From contig NZ_CP015285.1 of NCBI RefSeq assembly GCF_001639105.2, positions 922,501-986,500 on the forward strand: a stretch of 64,000 nucleotides of DNA, read 5' to 3'. Positions 42,189 to 51,220 of this stretch are shown here, piece after piece. Source of the DNA: Azospirillum humicireducens (GTDB taxonomy: Bacteria > Pseudomonadota > Alphaproteobacteria > Azospirillales > Azospirillaceae). Position 1 is the first letter of the stretch; the number at the start of each line of letters is the position of its first letter. The notes under the pieces were generated by a model that ran no database searches, had not been told where the DNA came from, and was given only the letters and a program-made list of their open reading frames with translations. Both the position numbers and the translations under genes were made by a program.

Positions 42189-45100
42189 ACCTGTCCGAAC
42201 TCTGCATCCGCCGTCCGGTGATGACCATTCTCCTGACGGCGGCGCTGGTGCTGAGCGGTCTCGCCGCCTATCGCCAGCTGCCCACCGCGGCGCTGCCGCG
42301 GGTGGATTTTCCGGTGGTCAGTGTCACCGCCACGCTGCCCGGCGCCTCGCCGGAGACGATGGCGGCATCGGTCGCCAGTCCGCTGGAGCGGGAATTCTCC
42401 ACCATCGCCGGCATCGATACGCTGACCTCCAACAGCACGCTCGGCAACACCAGCATCACCATCCAGTTCGTGCTGGAGCGCGACATCGACGCGGCGGCGG
42501 CCGATGTGCAGGCGGCCATCGCCCGCACCCAGCGCCGGCTGCCGACCGACATGACCACGCCGCCCAGCTACCGCAAGGTAAACCCGGCGGATCAGCCGAT
42601 CCTGTTCCTGTCGCTGAACTCGCCGACCCTGCCGCTGGCTAGGTTGAACGACATCGCCGAAACGCTGATCCAGCCGAAGGTCGCGACCCTGCCGGGCGTG
42701 GCGCAGGTGCAGATTTACGGTTCGCAGAAATATGCGGTGCGGGTGCAGGTGAACCCCAATGCGCTGGCGCTGCGCGGCATCGGCATCGACGAGCTGCAGA
42801 AGGCGCTGGCCGCGGCCAACGCCAACACCCCCGTCGGCACCCTGACCGGTCAGCAGCAGCAGCTGGTGATCGCGGCCAATCCGCAGCTTCCCGATGCCGC
42901 CGCCTTCCGCGAGCTGATCGTCGCCTACCGCAACAACGCGCCGGTGCGGCTGGGCGACGTGGCGCAGGTGCTGGACAGTGTGGAGAACAACCGAACCGCC
43001 AGCTGGCTGAACGGCACGCGCAGCATCATGCTGGCGGTCCAGCGCCAGCCCGACGCCAACACCGTCGACGTGGTCGACCGGGTGCGCGAGCTGGTGCCGG
43101 TGTTCCAGGCCCAGCTTCCGGCCTCCGCCGCCATCCAGATCGTCAATGACCGCTCGGAATCCATCCGTCAGGCGGTGGAGGACGTGCAGTTCACCCTGGC
43201 CCTGACCATCGTGCTGGTCGTGCTGGTGATCTTCCTGTTCCTGCGCCGGCTCTCCGCCACGCTGATCCCGGCGCTGGCCGTGCCGATCTCGCTGATCGCG
43301 ACGGCGGGCGGCATGCACCTGATGGGATTCTCGGTCGACAACATCTCGCTGATGGCGCTGACCTTGGCCGTCGGCCTCGTGGTGGACGACGCCATCGTGA
43401 TGATGGAGAACATCGTCCGCTATGTCGAAGAGGGGATGAAGCCGTTCGAGGCCGCCATCAAGGGATCGCGCGAGATCGGCTTCACCATTCTGTCGATCAC
43501 CCTGTCGCTGGTCGCGGTGTTCATCCCGATCCTGCTGATGGGCGGCGTGGTCGGGCGGCTGTTTCATGAATTCGCGCTGGTCGTGACCATGGCGATTGCC
43601 GCATCGGCCTTCGTGTCGCTGACGCTGACGCCGATGATGTGCTCCCGCTTCCTCGTCCACAACGCCCATGGCGGGAAGGAGGGCTGGTTCGGCCGAATGC
43701 TGGAGGGTGGATTCTCGGCCCTTCTCAATGGCTATGCCCGCACCCTGCGCTGGACGTTGCGCCATCGGCCGCTGATGGGGCTGGTGATGATCGCCACCGT
43801 CATCGGCACGGCGGTGCTCTATCAGGCGATCCCCAAGGGTTTCTTCCCGACCGAGGACATCGGCCAGATCCAGGTGACGACGGAGGCGCGGGCCGACATC
43901 GCGTTCCCGTCCATGGCCGAGCGCCAGCAGCAGGTCGCCGCCATCATGAAGGCGAACCCGGCGGTGGTCGACGTGATCTCCTCCGTCGGTGTCGGTGGCA
44001 GTACCGGCAACCAGGGCCGAATGTTCGTCACGCTGAAGCCCCGTGCGGAGCGCCCTGCGATCGGCGACGTGATCCAGCAGCTGCGCCGTCAGGTCAACGG
44101 CATTCCCGGAATGGCTGTCTACATGCAGCCGGTGCAGAACCTGCGCATCGGCGGCCGGACCTCCAAGAGCCTGTACCAGTACACCATCCAGGGGCTCGAC
44201 CTGGACGAGCTCTATCAGTGGTCGGCCCGGCTGGAACAGACCCTGCACGGCATCCCGATTCTGCAGGACGTCACCAGCGACCTTCAGCTGAACAATCCGC
44301 AGGCCTATGTCCACATCGACCGCGAAAAGGCGGCGACGCTGGGCATCGGCGTCGATCAGGTGCGCTCGACCCTCTACAGCGCCTTCGGCCAGCGGCAGGT
44401 CTCGACCATCTACACCCCCAGCAACGACTATCAGGTGCTGATCGAGCTGGAGCCGAAATACCAGGGTGACGACAGTTCGCTGTCGCGCATCTATGTCCGC
44501 TCCACCACGTCGGGCAAGCTGGTGCCGCTCGATGCCTTCGCGCGGGTGGAGCGTACGGCCGGGCCGCTGGCGGTGGCGCACCAGGGCCAGCTTCCGGCGG
44601 TCACCCTGTCCTTCAACCTGGCGCCCGGCGCCTCGCTGGGACAGGCGGTCGACATGATCCGCGAGTCGGAGCGCGAGATGGGCCTGCCGCCCACCATCAC
44701 CACCGGCTTCGCCGGCACCGCCCAGGTGTTCCAGGATGCCCAGGCCGGGCAGGCGCTGCTGCTGTCGGCGGCGGTGCTGGTGATCTACATCGTGCTGGGC
44801 GTGCTGTATGAGAGCTTCGTCCATCCGCTGACCATCCTGTCCGGCCTGCCGTCGGCGGTGATCGGCGCGCTGGGCACGCTGATGCTGTTCGACACCGAAC
44901 TCAGCATGATCGCCATCATCGGCATCCTGATGCTGATCGGCATCGTGAAGAAGAACGCGATCATGATGATCGACTTCGCGGTGGAGGCGCGGCGCAACGG
45001 CATGTCGGCGCACGATGCCATCGAGCAGGCCTGCATCCTGCGCTTCCGCCCGATCATGATGACCACCATGGCCGCAATCATGGGCACGCTGCCCATCGCC

Positions 45101-45310
45101 ATCGCCCATGGTGCCGCCGCCGAGCTGCGCCAACCGCTGGGCCTCGCCGTGGTCGGCGGTCTGTGCGTGTCGCAGGTGCTGACGCTCTACATCACGCCGT
45201 CGCTCTACCTCTACATGGAGGATTTCGGCCGCTTCGTCGGCAACCTGTTCCACCGCGGTGGCAAGGCGGACTTGCCCCACGGCCCGATGCCGGCCGGCGG
45301 CGACGACTGA
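42185..45310 (+). CDS. RND-family multidrug efflux pump, inner-membrane subunit
   Basis: 1,041 residues, normal for HAE1-type RND pumps. It begins MNLSELCIRRPVMTILLTAA; porter-domain motifs (VDFPVVSVTATLPGASPETM) and the TM4 proton-relay segment LTLAVGLVVDDAIVMMENI with its Asp pair are intact. The GMS-type block LLMGGVVGRLFHEFALVVTM and the second-half mirror (IGILMLIGIVKKNAIMMIDF) complete the twelve-helix layout. The closest subgroup looks MdtB/MdtC/MuxC-like, but only one pump is present. The adaptor is upstream (ATGA coupling). No TolC-type gene follows; a terminator does. Confidence 0.97.
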   Translation: MNLSELCIRRPVMTILLTAALVLSGLAAYRQLPTAALPRVDFPVVSVTATLPGASPETMAASVASPLEREFSTIAGIDTLTSNSTLGNTSITIQFVLERDIDAAAADVQAAIARTQRRLPTDMTTPPSYRKVNPADQPILFLSLNSPTLPLARLNDIAETLIQPKVATLPGVAQVQIYGSQKYAVRVQVNPNALALRGIGIDELQKALAAANANTPVGTLTGQQQQLVIAANPQLPDAAAFRELIVAYRNNAPVRLGDVAQVLDSVENNRTASWLNGTRSIMLAVQRQPDANTVDVVDRVRELVPVFQAQLPASAAIQIVNDRSESIRQAVEDVQFTLALTIVLVVLVIFLFLRRLSATLIPALAVPISLIATAGGMHLMGFSVDNISLMALTLAVGLVVDDAIVMMENIVRYVEEGMKPFEAAIKGSREIGFTILSITLSLVAVFIPILLMGGVVGRLFHEFALVVTMAIAASAFVSLTLTPMMCSRFLVHNAHGGKEGWFGRMLEGGFSALLNGYARTLRWTLRHRPLMGLVMIATVIGTAVLYQAIPKGFFPTEDIGQIQVTTEARADIAFPSMAERQQQVAAIMKANPAVVDVISSVGVGGSTGNQGRMFVTLKPRAERPAIGDVIQQLRRQVNGIPGMAVYMQPVQNLRIGGRTSKSLYQYTIQGLDLDELYQWSARLEQTLHGIPILQDVTSDLQLNNPQAYVHIDREKAATLGIGVDQVRSTLYSAFGQRQVSTIYTPSNDYQVLIELEPKYQGDDSSLSRIYVRSTTSGKLVPLDAFARVERTAGPLAVAHQGQLPAVTLSFNLAPGASLGQAVDMIRESEREMGLPPTITTGFAGTAQVFQDAQAGQALLLSAAVLVIYIVLGVLYESFVHPLTILSGLPSAVIGALGTLMLFDTELSMIAIIGILMLIGIVKKNAIMMIDFAVEARRNGMSAHDAIEQACILRFRPIMMTTMAAIMGTLPIAIAHGAAAELRQPLGLAVVGGLCVSQVLTLYITPSLYLYMEDFGRFVGNLFHRGGKADLPHGPMPAGGDD

Positions 45311-45332
45311 GCGCAGATTGCCCGAACATGGA

Positions 45333-45360
45333 AAAGGCCGCTTCGTCAGCGGCCTTTTTT
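45333..45360. terminator. Intrinsic terminator between RND pump and trpE
   Basis: AAAGGCCGC-TTCGTCA-GCGGCCTTTTTT: a nine-pair stem, seven-base loop and T6 tract on the plus strand, 22 bases after the pump stop. On the minus strand the stem is followed by TTTTCC, so it can also end the convergent trpE transcript. Confidence 0.92.
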
Positions 45361-45379
45361 ATTGGCATGTCGGAGACGT

Positions 45380-46891
45380 TTACCCGCGCGCGGTCGTGCG
45401 CAGCGTCTCTTCCGCGGCGCGGATCAGGGCCATCGACTTGTTGACGGTCTCCTGATACTCGGCCTCGGGATCGCTGTCGGCGACCACACCGCCGCCGGCC
45501 TGGACATACATCATGCCGTCCTTCAGCACGGCGGTGCGCAGCGCGATGCAGGTATCCATGGCTCCGGATGCGCCGAAATAGCCGACGCAGCCGGCATAGA
45601 CGCCGCGGCGGGCCTTTTCCAGCTCGTCGATGATCTCCATGGCGCGGACCTTGGGCGCGCCGGACACCGTGCCGGCGGGGAAGCCGGCGACCAGCGCGTC
45701 GAGGGCGTCGAACTTCGGATCCAGTTCGCCTTCGACGTTGGAGACGATGTGCATGACGTGGCTGTAGAGTTCCACGACCATCTTGGCCGTCACCTTGACG
45801 GTTCCGACCTTCGCCACCCGGCCCACGTCATTGCGGCCGAGGTCGAGCAGCATGAGATGCTCGGCCAACTCCTTCGGATCGCTCAGCAGGTCGGCGGCCA
45901 GCGCCTCGTCCTCCGCCGTCGTGGCCCCACGCTTGCGGGTGCCGGCGATGGGACGGACGGTGACCTTGCCGTCGCGCACCCGCACCAGGATCTCCGGGCT
46001 GGAGCCGACGACGGTGAGGTCGCCGAAGTCGCAGTGGAACAGGAAGGGCGACGGGTTCAGGCGGCGCAGCGTGCGGTACAGCGACAGCGGCGACGGCTTG
46101 AAGGGGAAGCGGATGCGCTGGGACGGCACGACCTGGAAGATGTCGCCGGCGCGTATGTACTCTTTAGCCCTCTCCACGATCGCGTGATACTCCTCGCGCG
46201 TCGTGTTGGAGGTCCAGGCCAGCGGCAGGCCGTTCTCGGTCCGCGGTTCGCGCCGGTAGGGCAGGGGACGTTCCAGGTCGGCCAACGCATCGGTCAGCCG
46301 TTCCCGCGCGTCGGCGTAGGCCGTGGCGGCATCCTTTCCCGCCTTCGGCCAGACCGGCGTCACCAGCGTGATCGAATCGGTGTGGCTGTCGAAGATGGCG
46401 ACGATGCTGGGCCGGGTCAGGATGGCGTCGGGGATGTTCAGCTCGTCCGGATTGTTGTCCGGCAGCCGTTCCATCAGCCGCACCATGTCGTAGGTCATGT
46501 AGCCGAACAGCCCGGCGGCCATCGGCGGCAGTTCCTCCGGCAGTGGAATCCGGCTTTCGTTGATCAGCGCGCGCAGTGCCTCGAGCGGTGCGGACTCCAG
46601 CGGCTGGAAGGCGTCGCGGTCATGCAGGGCATCGCGGTTGATTTCCGCCCTGTTGTCCCGCGACCGCCACACCACGTCCGGCTTGAAGCCGATCACCGAA
46701 TAGCGGTCGCGCCGCGATCCGGCCCCGCGCTCCGCCGATTCCAGCAGGAAGCCGAAGGGACGCCCGTCCGCCAGCTTCATATAGGCGGAGACCGGTGTTT
46801 CCAGGTCGCTGACCAGCGTTGTCCACACCACCTGCGGCCGACCGGCGGCGTAGACGGCGTCGAAGCTGGCGATATCGGGCTGGACCTTCAC
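45380..46891 (-). CDS. trpE: Anthranilate synthase component I (TrpE)
   Basis: 503 residues. It makes anthranilate from chorismate with glutamine- or ammonia-derived nitrogen, the first committed step of tryptophan synthesis. The N-terminal part has the tryptophan-binding motif LLES (FGFLLESAERGAGSRRDRYS). The chorismate-binding C-terminal domain shows PFLFHCDFGDLTVVGSSPEI, IAGTRKRGATTAEDEALAAD, LGRNDVGRVAKVG, PAGTVSGAPKVRAMEIIDEL and AGGGVVADSDPEAEYQETVN. The glutaminase subunit TrpG is not fused and not downstream. It lies 41 bases after ppiD on the same strand, as in several alphaproteobacteria. No attenuator leader peptide was seen in the short spacer. Confidence 0.98.
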   Translation of the reverse strand: MKVQPDIASFDAVYAAGRPQVVWTTLVSDLETPVSAYMKLADGRPFGFLLESAERGAGSRRDRYSVIGFKPDVVWRSRDNRAEINRDALHDRDAFQPLESAPLEALRALINESRIPLPEELPPMAAGLFGYMTYDMVRLMERLPDNNPDELNIPDAILTRPSIVAIFDSHTDSITLVTPVWPKAGKDAATAYADARERLTDALADLERPLPYRREPRTENGLPLAWTSNTTREEYHAIVERAKEYIRAGDIFQVVPSQRIRFPFKPSPLSLYRTLRRLNPSPFLFHCDFGDLTVVGSSPEILVRVRDGKVTVRPIAGTRKRGATTAEDEALAADLLSDPKELAEHLMLLDLGRNDVGRVAKVGTVKVTAKMVVELYSHVMHIVSNVEGELDPKFDALDALVAGFPAGTVSGAPKVRAMEIIDELEKARRGVYAGCVGYFGASGAMDTCIALRTAVLKDGMMYVQAGGGVVADSDPEAEYQETVNKSMALIRAAEETLRTTARG

Positions 46892-46932
46892 GGCACGAGA
46901 CCTCTTGCTAGGCTGTCGGCTAAGCCGGAGCC

Positions 46933-48813
46933 TCAGTTGCTGGCGAAGAACTGGTCGATGCGCTGGCGATAAATCCTGACCGGATATTTGTCGCGCAGCG
47001 CGTTGGTGAACTCCGCCACCAGATCGTTCTCCAGGCCCTGCTCGACCGAAGCACGGACCGGCGTCAGATCGGCATCGGCAGCCTTCGGATCGGCCGGAAT
47101 GACCTCTTTCAGGCGGGCGATGACCTGGGCGTCGGCGGTGGTGCCGCTGACCACCTCGTTCGGCTTGGCGCCGAACAGCTTGGCGACCATGTCGCCCGGC
47201 AGTCCCTGGACCGACTGGGCGTCGCGGGTGAAGGGCGCCGTCATGGCGAAGCTGGCGCCGGCCTGGGTGGCGATGTCCTGGGCCGCGGCCTCCGCACCCT
47301 GCTTCAGGCGGGCGGCGATCTCCTCCGCCTTTTTGGCGGCACGCTCGGCGCGCTGGTCCTGCTGCCAGTCGGCGATGACCTGATCGCGGACGTCGGCCAG
47401 CGGACGGACCGTGGCGGGGATCACGCTGTCGACGCGGACGGCGGTGAAGACGCTGCCCTCGCCTTCGGTCAGGTTGGAGGTGGCGCCGGTCTTCAATTGG
47501 AACGCGGCGGGCAGCATCGCCTTCAGGCCGGACAGGTCCGGAGCGGCGTCCTTGCCGTCCGGCGCCTTGCCGGTGCTGTCGATGGCGGCGACCTTGGTCA
47601 ATGCCAGCCCCTGGGCCTGCGCCACCTCGTCCAGCGACGCACCGCTGGCGAGCTGGTCCTCGACCCGGTTGGCAATGGAGAAGACCGAATCGAGCGCCTG
47701 CTCCTTCCTCATGTCGTTCGCCAGCTGGTCACGCACATCCTCGAAGCTGCGGGTGGTCGCCGGGGTCACGCCGGTGACGGCCATGACATGCCAGCCGAGC
47801 GAGCTCCTGACCGGATCGGAGGTCTTGCCCGCTTCCAGCGCGAAGGCGGCGTCGCCGATTTCCGGCAGGTCGGTGCGGGCGATGTTGTCGAGCGTCACCG
47901 GCTCCTGGCCGGCATCCTTGGCGGCTTCGGCCAGTCCCTTGGCCTTGGCGGATTCGGCGATCTGCTTCGCCTTCGCCTCGTCATCGATCACCAGCATCTG
48001 CACGGTGCGCTTTTCCGGCGCACCGAACTCACTCGCCCGTTCCTCATATGCTTTGCGCAGTTCGGACTCGTCGATCTTGATGTCCTTGGCCAGCGCGTCG
48101 GGCGACAGGCGGGCGACGGTCAGCGAGCGGTATTCCGGGGCGGTGAAGCGGACCTGATGGTCTTCATAGGCCTGCTTGATCGCCGCGTCGTCTGGCACCC
48201 CGACATCGCCGATGGCGGCGTTGGGCAGGGTCACGACCTCCGCCACGCGCTTCTCGCCGCGGAAGCGGTAGAGATCCTGCACCAGCGGCTGCGGCGGTGT
48301 CATGCCGGCGGCGACTGCGCCGGCGACCAGTTGCCGCGCCGTCTCGCGCTGGATCATCGCGACATAGGCATCCTCGGTCAGCTGGGCGTTGCGCAGCGCC
48401 GAACGGAAGATGTTGGGATCGAACTGGCCCTGCTGGTTGCGGAAGGCCGGCTCGTCGGCGATGCGCAGCCGGATCACCTCAGGGCCGACGGAAATGCCCA
48501 TGTCGGTCGCGGCGAGGTCGAACAGCGTGCGCTGGATCAGCGATTGCAGCGACTGTTCCAGAAGACCGAAGCGCTTGGCCTGCTCGGTGGTCAGGGTGCC
48601 GCCCAGCATCGGGCGCAGCCGTTCCATCTGCCGGCGGAATTCCTGGTCCAGCGTCTGCTGCCCGATCTCCACCTTGCCGACTTCGGCGACGGTGGTGGGG
48701 GTGGAGGCACGGAACACGTCGCCGATGCCCCAAACGCCGAAGCTGAGGATCAACAGCACGAACAGGATCTTGACGACCCAGGAGCCGGCGAAATTGCGGA
48801 TGAACTGGAGCAT
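46933..48813 (-). CDS. ppiD: Periplasmic peptidyl-prolyl isomerase / chaperone PpiD
   Basis: 626 residues, typical PpiD length. A single N-terminal anchor (WVVKILFVLLILSFGVWGIG) follows MLQFIRNFAGS. The SurA-like chaperone region begins at EVGKVEIGQQTLDQEFRRQM, the parvulin-type region is around AYEERASEFGAPEKRTVQML to SLGWHVMAVTGV, and a C-terminal PpiD domain follows. PpiD sits at the Sec translocon exit and helps outer-membrane proteins fold. Upstream of trpE on the same strand, probably co-transcribed. Confidence 0.95.
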   Translation of the reverse strand: MLQFIRNFAGSWVVKILFVLLILSFGVWGIGDVFRASTPTTVAEVGKVEIGQQTLDQEFRRQMERLRPMLGGTLTTEQAKRFGLLEQSLQSLIQRTLFDLAATDMGISVGPEVIRLRIADEPAFRNQQGQFDPNIFRSALRNAQLTEDAYVAMIQRETARQLVAGAVAAGMTPPQPLVQDLYRFRGEKRVAEVVTLPNAAIGDVGVPDDAAIKQAYEDHQVRFTAPEYRSLTVARLSPDALAKDIKIDESELRKAYEERASEFGAPEKRTVQMLVIDDEAKAKQIAESAKAKGLAEAAKDAGQEPVTLDNIARTDLPEIGDAAFALEAGKTSDPVRSSLGWHVMAVTGVTPATTRSFEDVRDQLANDMRKEQALDSVFSIANRVEDQLASGASLDEVAQAQGLALTKVAAIDSTGKAPDGKDAAPDLSGLKAMLPAAFQLKTGATSNLTEGEGSVFTAVRVDSVIPATVRPLADVRDQVIADWQQDQRAERAAKKAEEIAARLKQGAEAAAQDIATQAGASFAMTAPFTRDAQSVQGLPGDMVAKLFGAKPNEVVSGTTADAQVIARLKEVIPADPKAADADLTPVRASVEQGLENDLVAEFTNALRDKYPVRIYRQRIDQFFASN

Positions 48814-48951
48814 GGGACCCGAATCTAAGCGCGTCGTTCGGCCATCCGGCCGGGGCGGCGCATCATAGATAGGGGCGGGTGGGGCGGCAACAGCCCATTT
48901 CCGTGAGCTTCATTTCCGGCAAGCCGATGTGCGGAGAGCCTTTTCGACGAC

Positions 48952-48990
48952 AAAGCCCCGGCGCCGCATCCAATGCGGCGCCGGGGCTTT
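48952..48990. terminator. 18-bp perfect hairpin between CsbD-like gene and ppiD
   Basis: AAAGCCCCGGCGCCGCAT, loop CCA, then the exact reverse complement. The T-tract is short (TTTT on plus, TTT on minus). It lies 20 bases after the stop of the minus-strand CsbD-like gene and is its probable terminator. Confidence 0.85.
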
Positions 48991-49009
48991 TCCTGAAGCG
49001 GCCCGAGGC

Positions 49010-49189
49010 TTACTTCAGAGCGTCGCGGGCTGCATCCTTCGCGCCGCCGATCGTGTTCTGAACCTTGCCGGCGGCCTTGTCGGCCTGACCCTCGGTCTCC
49101 GTCTTCTTGTCGCCGGTCAGCTTGCCGGCGGCTTCCTTGATCGAGCCCTTGACGGAGCGGGCGGCGCCCTCGATGCGGTCCTTGTCCAT
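49010..49189 (-). CDS. CsbD-family small stress protein
   Basis: 59 residues starting MDKDRIEGAARSVKGSIKEA, then AGKLTGDKKTETEGQADKAA and GKVQNTIGGAKDAARDALK. This is the CsbD-like pattern of two helical K-G-x-x-K-E/E-G-x-A-D-K-A-x-G-K-x-Q repeats. Members are induced by general or envelope stress in many bacteria; the molecular role is unknown. An AAGGAGG ribosome site lies 9 bases before the ATG, suggesting high expression, and a strong hairpin follows the stop. Confidence 0.95.
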   Translation of the reverse strand: MDKDRIEGAARSVKGSIKEAAGKLTGDKKTETEGQADKAAGKVQNTIGGAKDAARDALK

Positions 49190-49294
49190 GGCGGCAACCT
49201 CCTTGTGTGTTGGTTATGCATGGACAACAGGCCCGAAGGAAAAAGGCTCCGTTAAAAATAATACACCATAGGCAAATCCGGACGCGGCCGACCG

Positions 49295-49657
49295 TCAGGC
49301 CCGGCGGGGGCCGTCGATACCGCGGCCGGCCGACCGGTCCGATGCGGAGGCACCGACAGGAGCCGGGCCGGCGCTGCGACGCCGCAGCGTGGCCAGCGTC
49401 AGCGCGTGATGGCTGATCCGGTTGCGGAACTCTCCGTCCACACGGCTGAAGGCGCTGTAGGCCAGTTGCACCGCCGCCGGCGACCGGGTCCGCCGTGCCT
49501 CCTGCAGCGCATCGCGCAGCGTGCGCAGTTCAAGGATGCCCGGCACGAACGCCATCTCCACCGCTTCAGCCAGGATTTCGATCGAGCAGAGCACGGCTTC
49601 GTCGTCGAGCGCGCCTGCGTCGAGCGGGCGCTTAGCGGTCGGGGGGCTCATCGGCAT
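49295..49657 (-). CDS. Hypothetical helical protein
   Basis: 120 residues, no recognised family. The central part is helical (VLCSIEILAEAVEMAFVPGI, LRTLRDALQEARRTRSPAAV, LAYSAFSRVDGEFRNRISHH), while the last ~30 residues are Arg/Ala/Gly-rich and disordered. No signal peptide or TM segment. It lies 16 bases downstream of the Cys-rich small gene on the same strand, probably one operon. Codon bias supports coding. The ATG has no strong ribosome site, so the start (49657, or the ATG two codons inside) is uncertain. Confidence 0.65.
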   Translation of the reverse strand: MPMSPPTAKRPLDAGALDDEAVLCSIEILAEAVEMAFVPGILELRTLRDALQEARRTRSPAAVQLAYSAFSRVDGEFRNRISHHALTLATLRRRSAGPAPVGASASDRSAGRGIDGPRRA

Positions 49658-49673
49658 GCTTTCGTCACGGCGC

Positions 49674-49889
49674 TCAGGACCCGAGCAGGTCGAGAACCGC
49701 GTTCAGGCAACGGTGACGGGTTGTGCAATCGTCACAGCAGCCGGTGGCCTGGAGGTGCTGAGGGCAGTGTCGGCGGCGCAGCGCCTCCAATCCCTGCCGC
49801 AGGGCCTGCTTCTTGGCGTCCGAGATCACATCGGTGGCCCGGATGGTTTCCAAGGCGTCCTGCATGGGATTGGATGCGTCCAAGAACAT
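49674..49889 (-). CDS. Small Cys-rich hypothetical protein
   Basis: 71 residues. A GGAGG ribosome site stands 9 bases before the ATG. The N-terminus is helical (NPMQDALETIRATDVISDAK) and the C-terminus holds five cysteines in HCPQHLQATGCCDDCTTRHR and CLNAVLDLLGS, spaced as a possible metal-binding knuckle. No family recognised. It is the first gene of a two-gene minus-strand unit. Confidence 0.7.
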   Translation of the reverse strand: MFLDASNPMQDALETIRATDVISDAKKQALRQGLEALRRRHCPQHLQATGCCDDCTTRHRCLNAVLDLLGS

Positions 49890-50106
49890 TTCGCTATGCC
49901 TCCAGTCTCGGAAAATTTATGCCGTGCCCATGGCCAAGTCCATGAACGGGCTGAAATATTGACGGTGCAAATTGAAACGAGCTGTGGCGCAATGTGCCGC
50001 GGCGCAACGATTTGGCTTGTCCGGGTGGATACCCTGGCGGTTGACGGCGACGCGGGCGCCCTGCAGCATCGCCGCAATCGGGTGACGGCGGCCAAGTGGG
50101 GATTGG

Positions 50107-50448
50107 ATGGAGCGGGCGGTGTGGCCGACGCTGGCCTTGTACGGGGCGGCGGCCCTGGCGGAGATCGCCGGCTGCTTCGCCTTCTGGGCCTGGGCGCGGC
50201 TGGGGCGCGGGCTGTGGTGGACGCTGCCGGGAATTGCCAGCCTGTGCCTGTTCGCCTGGCTGCTGACGCGGGCGGAGGCCGATTTCGCCGGCCGCGCCTA
50301 CGCGGCCTACGGCGGAGTCTACATTGCCGCGTCGCTGCTGTGGCTGTGGCTGGTTGAAGGCGCGCGGCCGGACCGCTGGGATGCGGCCGGCGGGCTGGTC
50401 TGTTTGGCCGGGGCGGCGATCATCCTCGCTGGTCCCCGCGCGGGCTGA
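50107..50448 (+). CDS. YnfA/UPF0060-family inner-membrane protein
   Basis: 113 residues with four TM segments: [57 protein letters not shown] and [15 protein letters not shown]. The motifs [10 protein letters not shown] and [10 protein letters not shown] with the WDAAGG loop (usual form W-x-G) are those of UPF0060. The family belongs to the small multidrug-resistance type of fold; efflux activity is reported for Shigella YnfA, but the substrate here is unknown. Its end overlaps a minus-strand gene by 29 bases. Confidence 0.95.
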   Translation: MERAVWPTLALYGAAALAEIAGCFAFWAWARLGRGLWWTLPGIASLCLFAWLLTRAEADFAGRAYAAYGGVYIAASLLWLWLVEGARPDRWDAAGGLVCLAGAAIILAGPRAG

Positions 50449-50665
50449 GGGATGCCGGAACCGGCCGGTTGACCGACCGCCGCAGGGCAGGGCCGTTCAC
50501 CAGGACCAGACGCCCGCCATCGACCCGCAGATAGGCCCCGACGCCCACCCTGCCGCGCAGGATGTCGTCGTTGAGCATGATCTGCGCTTCCGCCAGGGAC
50601 AGCGGAGCGCCCTGGTAGTATGCACGGCCGTCGGCGTGTCGGATCTGGCTGAATGCGTTGCTCAT
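50420..50665 (-). CDS. Small hypothetical protein
   Basis: 81 residues from ATG at 50665, which has GGGAG about 9 bases upstream; the frame is open for 23 more codons without a better start. The sequence [20 protein letters not shown] then [37 protein letters not shown] reads as a compact alpha/beta domain followed by a disordered Arg/Pro end. No family recognised. It converges with ynfA and overlaps its last codons. Confidence 0.6.
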   Translation of the reverse strand: MSNAFSQIRHADGRAYYQGAPLSLAEAQIMLNDDILRGRVGVGAYLRVDGGRLVLVNGPALRRSVNRPVPASLSPRGDQRG

Positions 50666-51220
50666 GTCGCGGTGCTCCCTATCCATTTCTTGAGCGGCGG
50701 ACCGCCGGCTTTCCCGATGCGCGACGGCAGCCACTGCCGAAGCCGGTATCGGAGGAACGCCAGGAGGGGCCGGTTTATTCCTCCATCGACTGCAGGCGGA
50801 TCGAATGTCGCTGGCGAGGCGGGTTCCGCAGCCGGTCGCTACGGCATGCCGTTACCCGCGAACATCCTGCGGGGACCACTGCTGCGGGTCCAGATGCCAG
50901 TGTGCGATGCCACTGAATTGTCGCAGGCCACACGCGCAAAAGCTGTGGCGGTGCGTCGGGTGGCGGTCGATTATTCCCGGAAACGGCATTGCGCATTGAA
51001 CCATGTCAATCGCGCATCCGACATCAACCGCTAGAGTGCCGACGCATCACGCTCCGGCGGCCATGCGAATCATCGGTATGCCGCAGCCCGGCCAAATGTT
51101 GGAAAAGTTGCCGTTAGGGGTCATAATACCTCCGTTGGGTGTTCAATTGAGAGTATGGTTTGCCTCATCCTGTTTCGACAGGGCGGCGGACAGTGACCAG
51201 CAGAGAAGACGGATCGCTTC
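50666..51220. other. Intergenic region, 555 bases
   Basis: No frame here has a convincing start, codon bias and length on either strand. The right part becomes A/T-richer and holds a possible sigma-70 promoter (TTGGAA at 51,099-51,104, 17 bases, CATAAT at 51,122-51,127) about 95 bases upstream of the GGDEF-EAL gene. Nothing else was recognised. Confidence 0.5.

Noticed and set aside
41897..45280. 1,127-residue minus-strand frame opposite the RND pump
   Set aside because: Antisense of a highly conserved pump; composition (His/Asp/Gln-rich) is typical of a mirror frame.
46892..46932. trp leader peptide or attenuator before trpE
   Set aside because: The spacer to ppiD is only 41 bases and holds no Trp-rich peptide or alternative hairpins.
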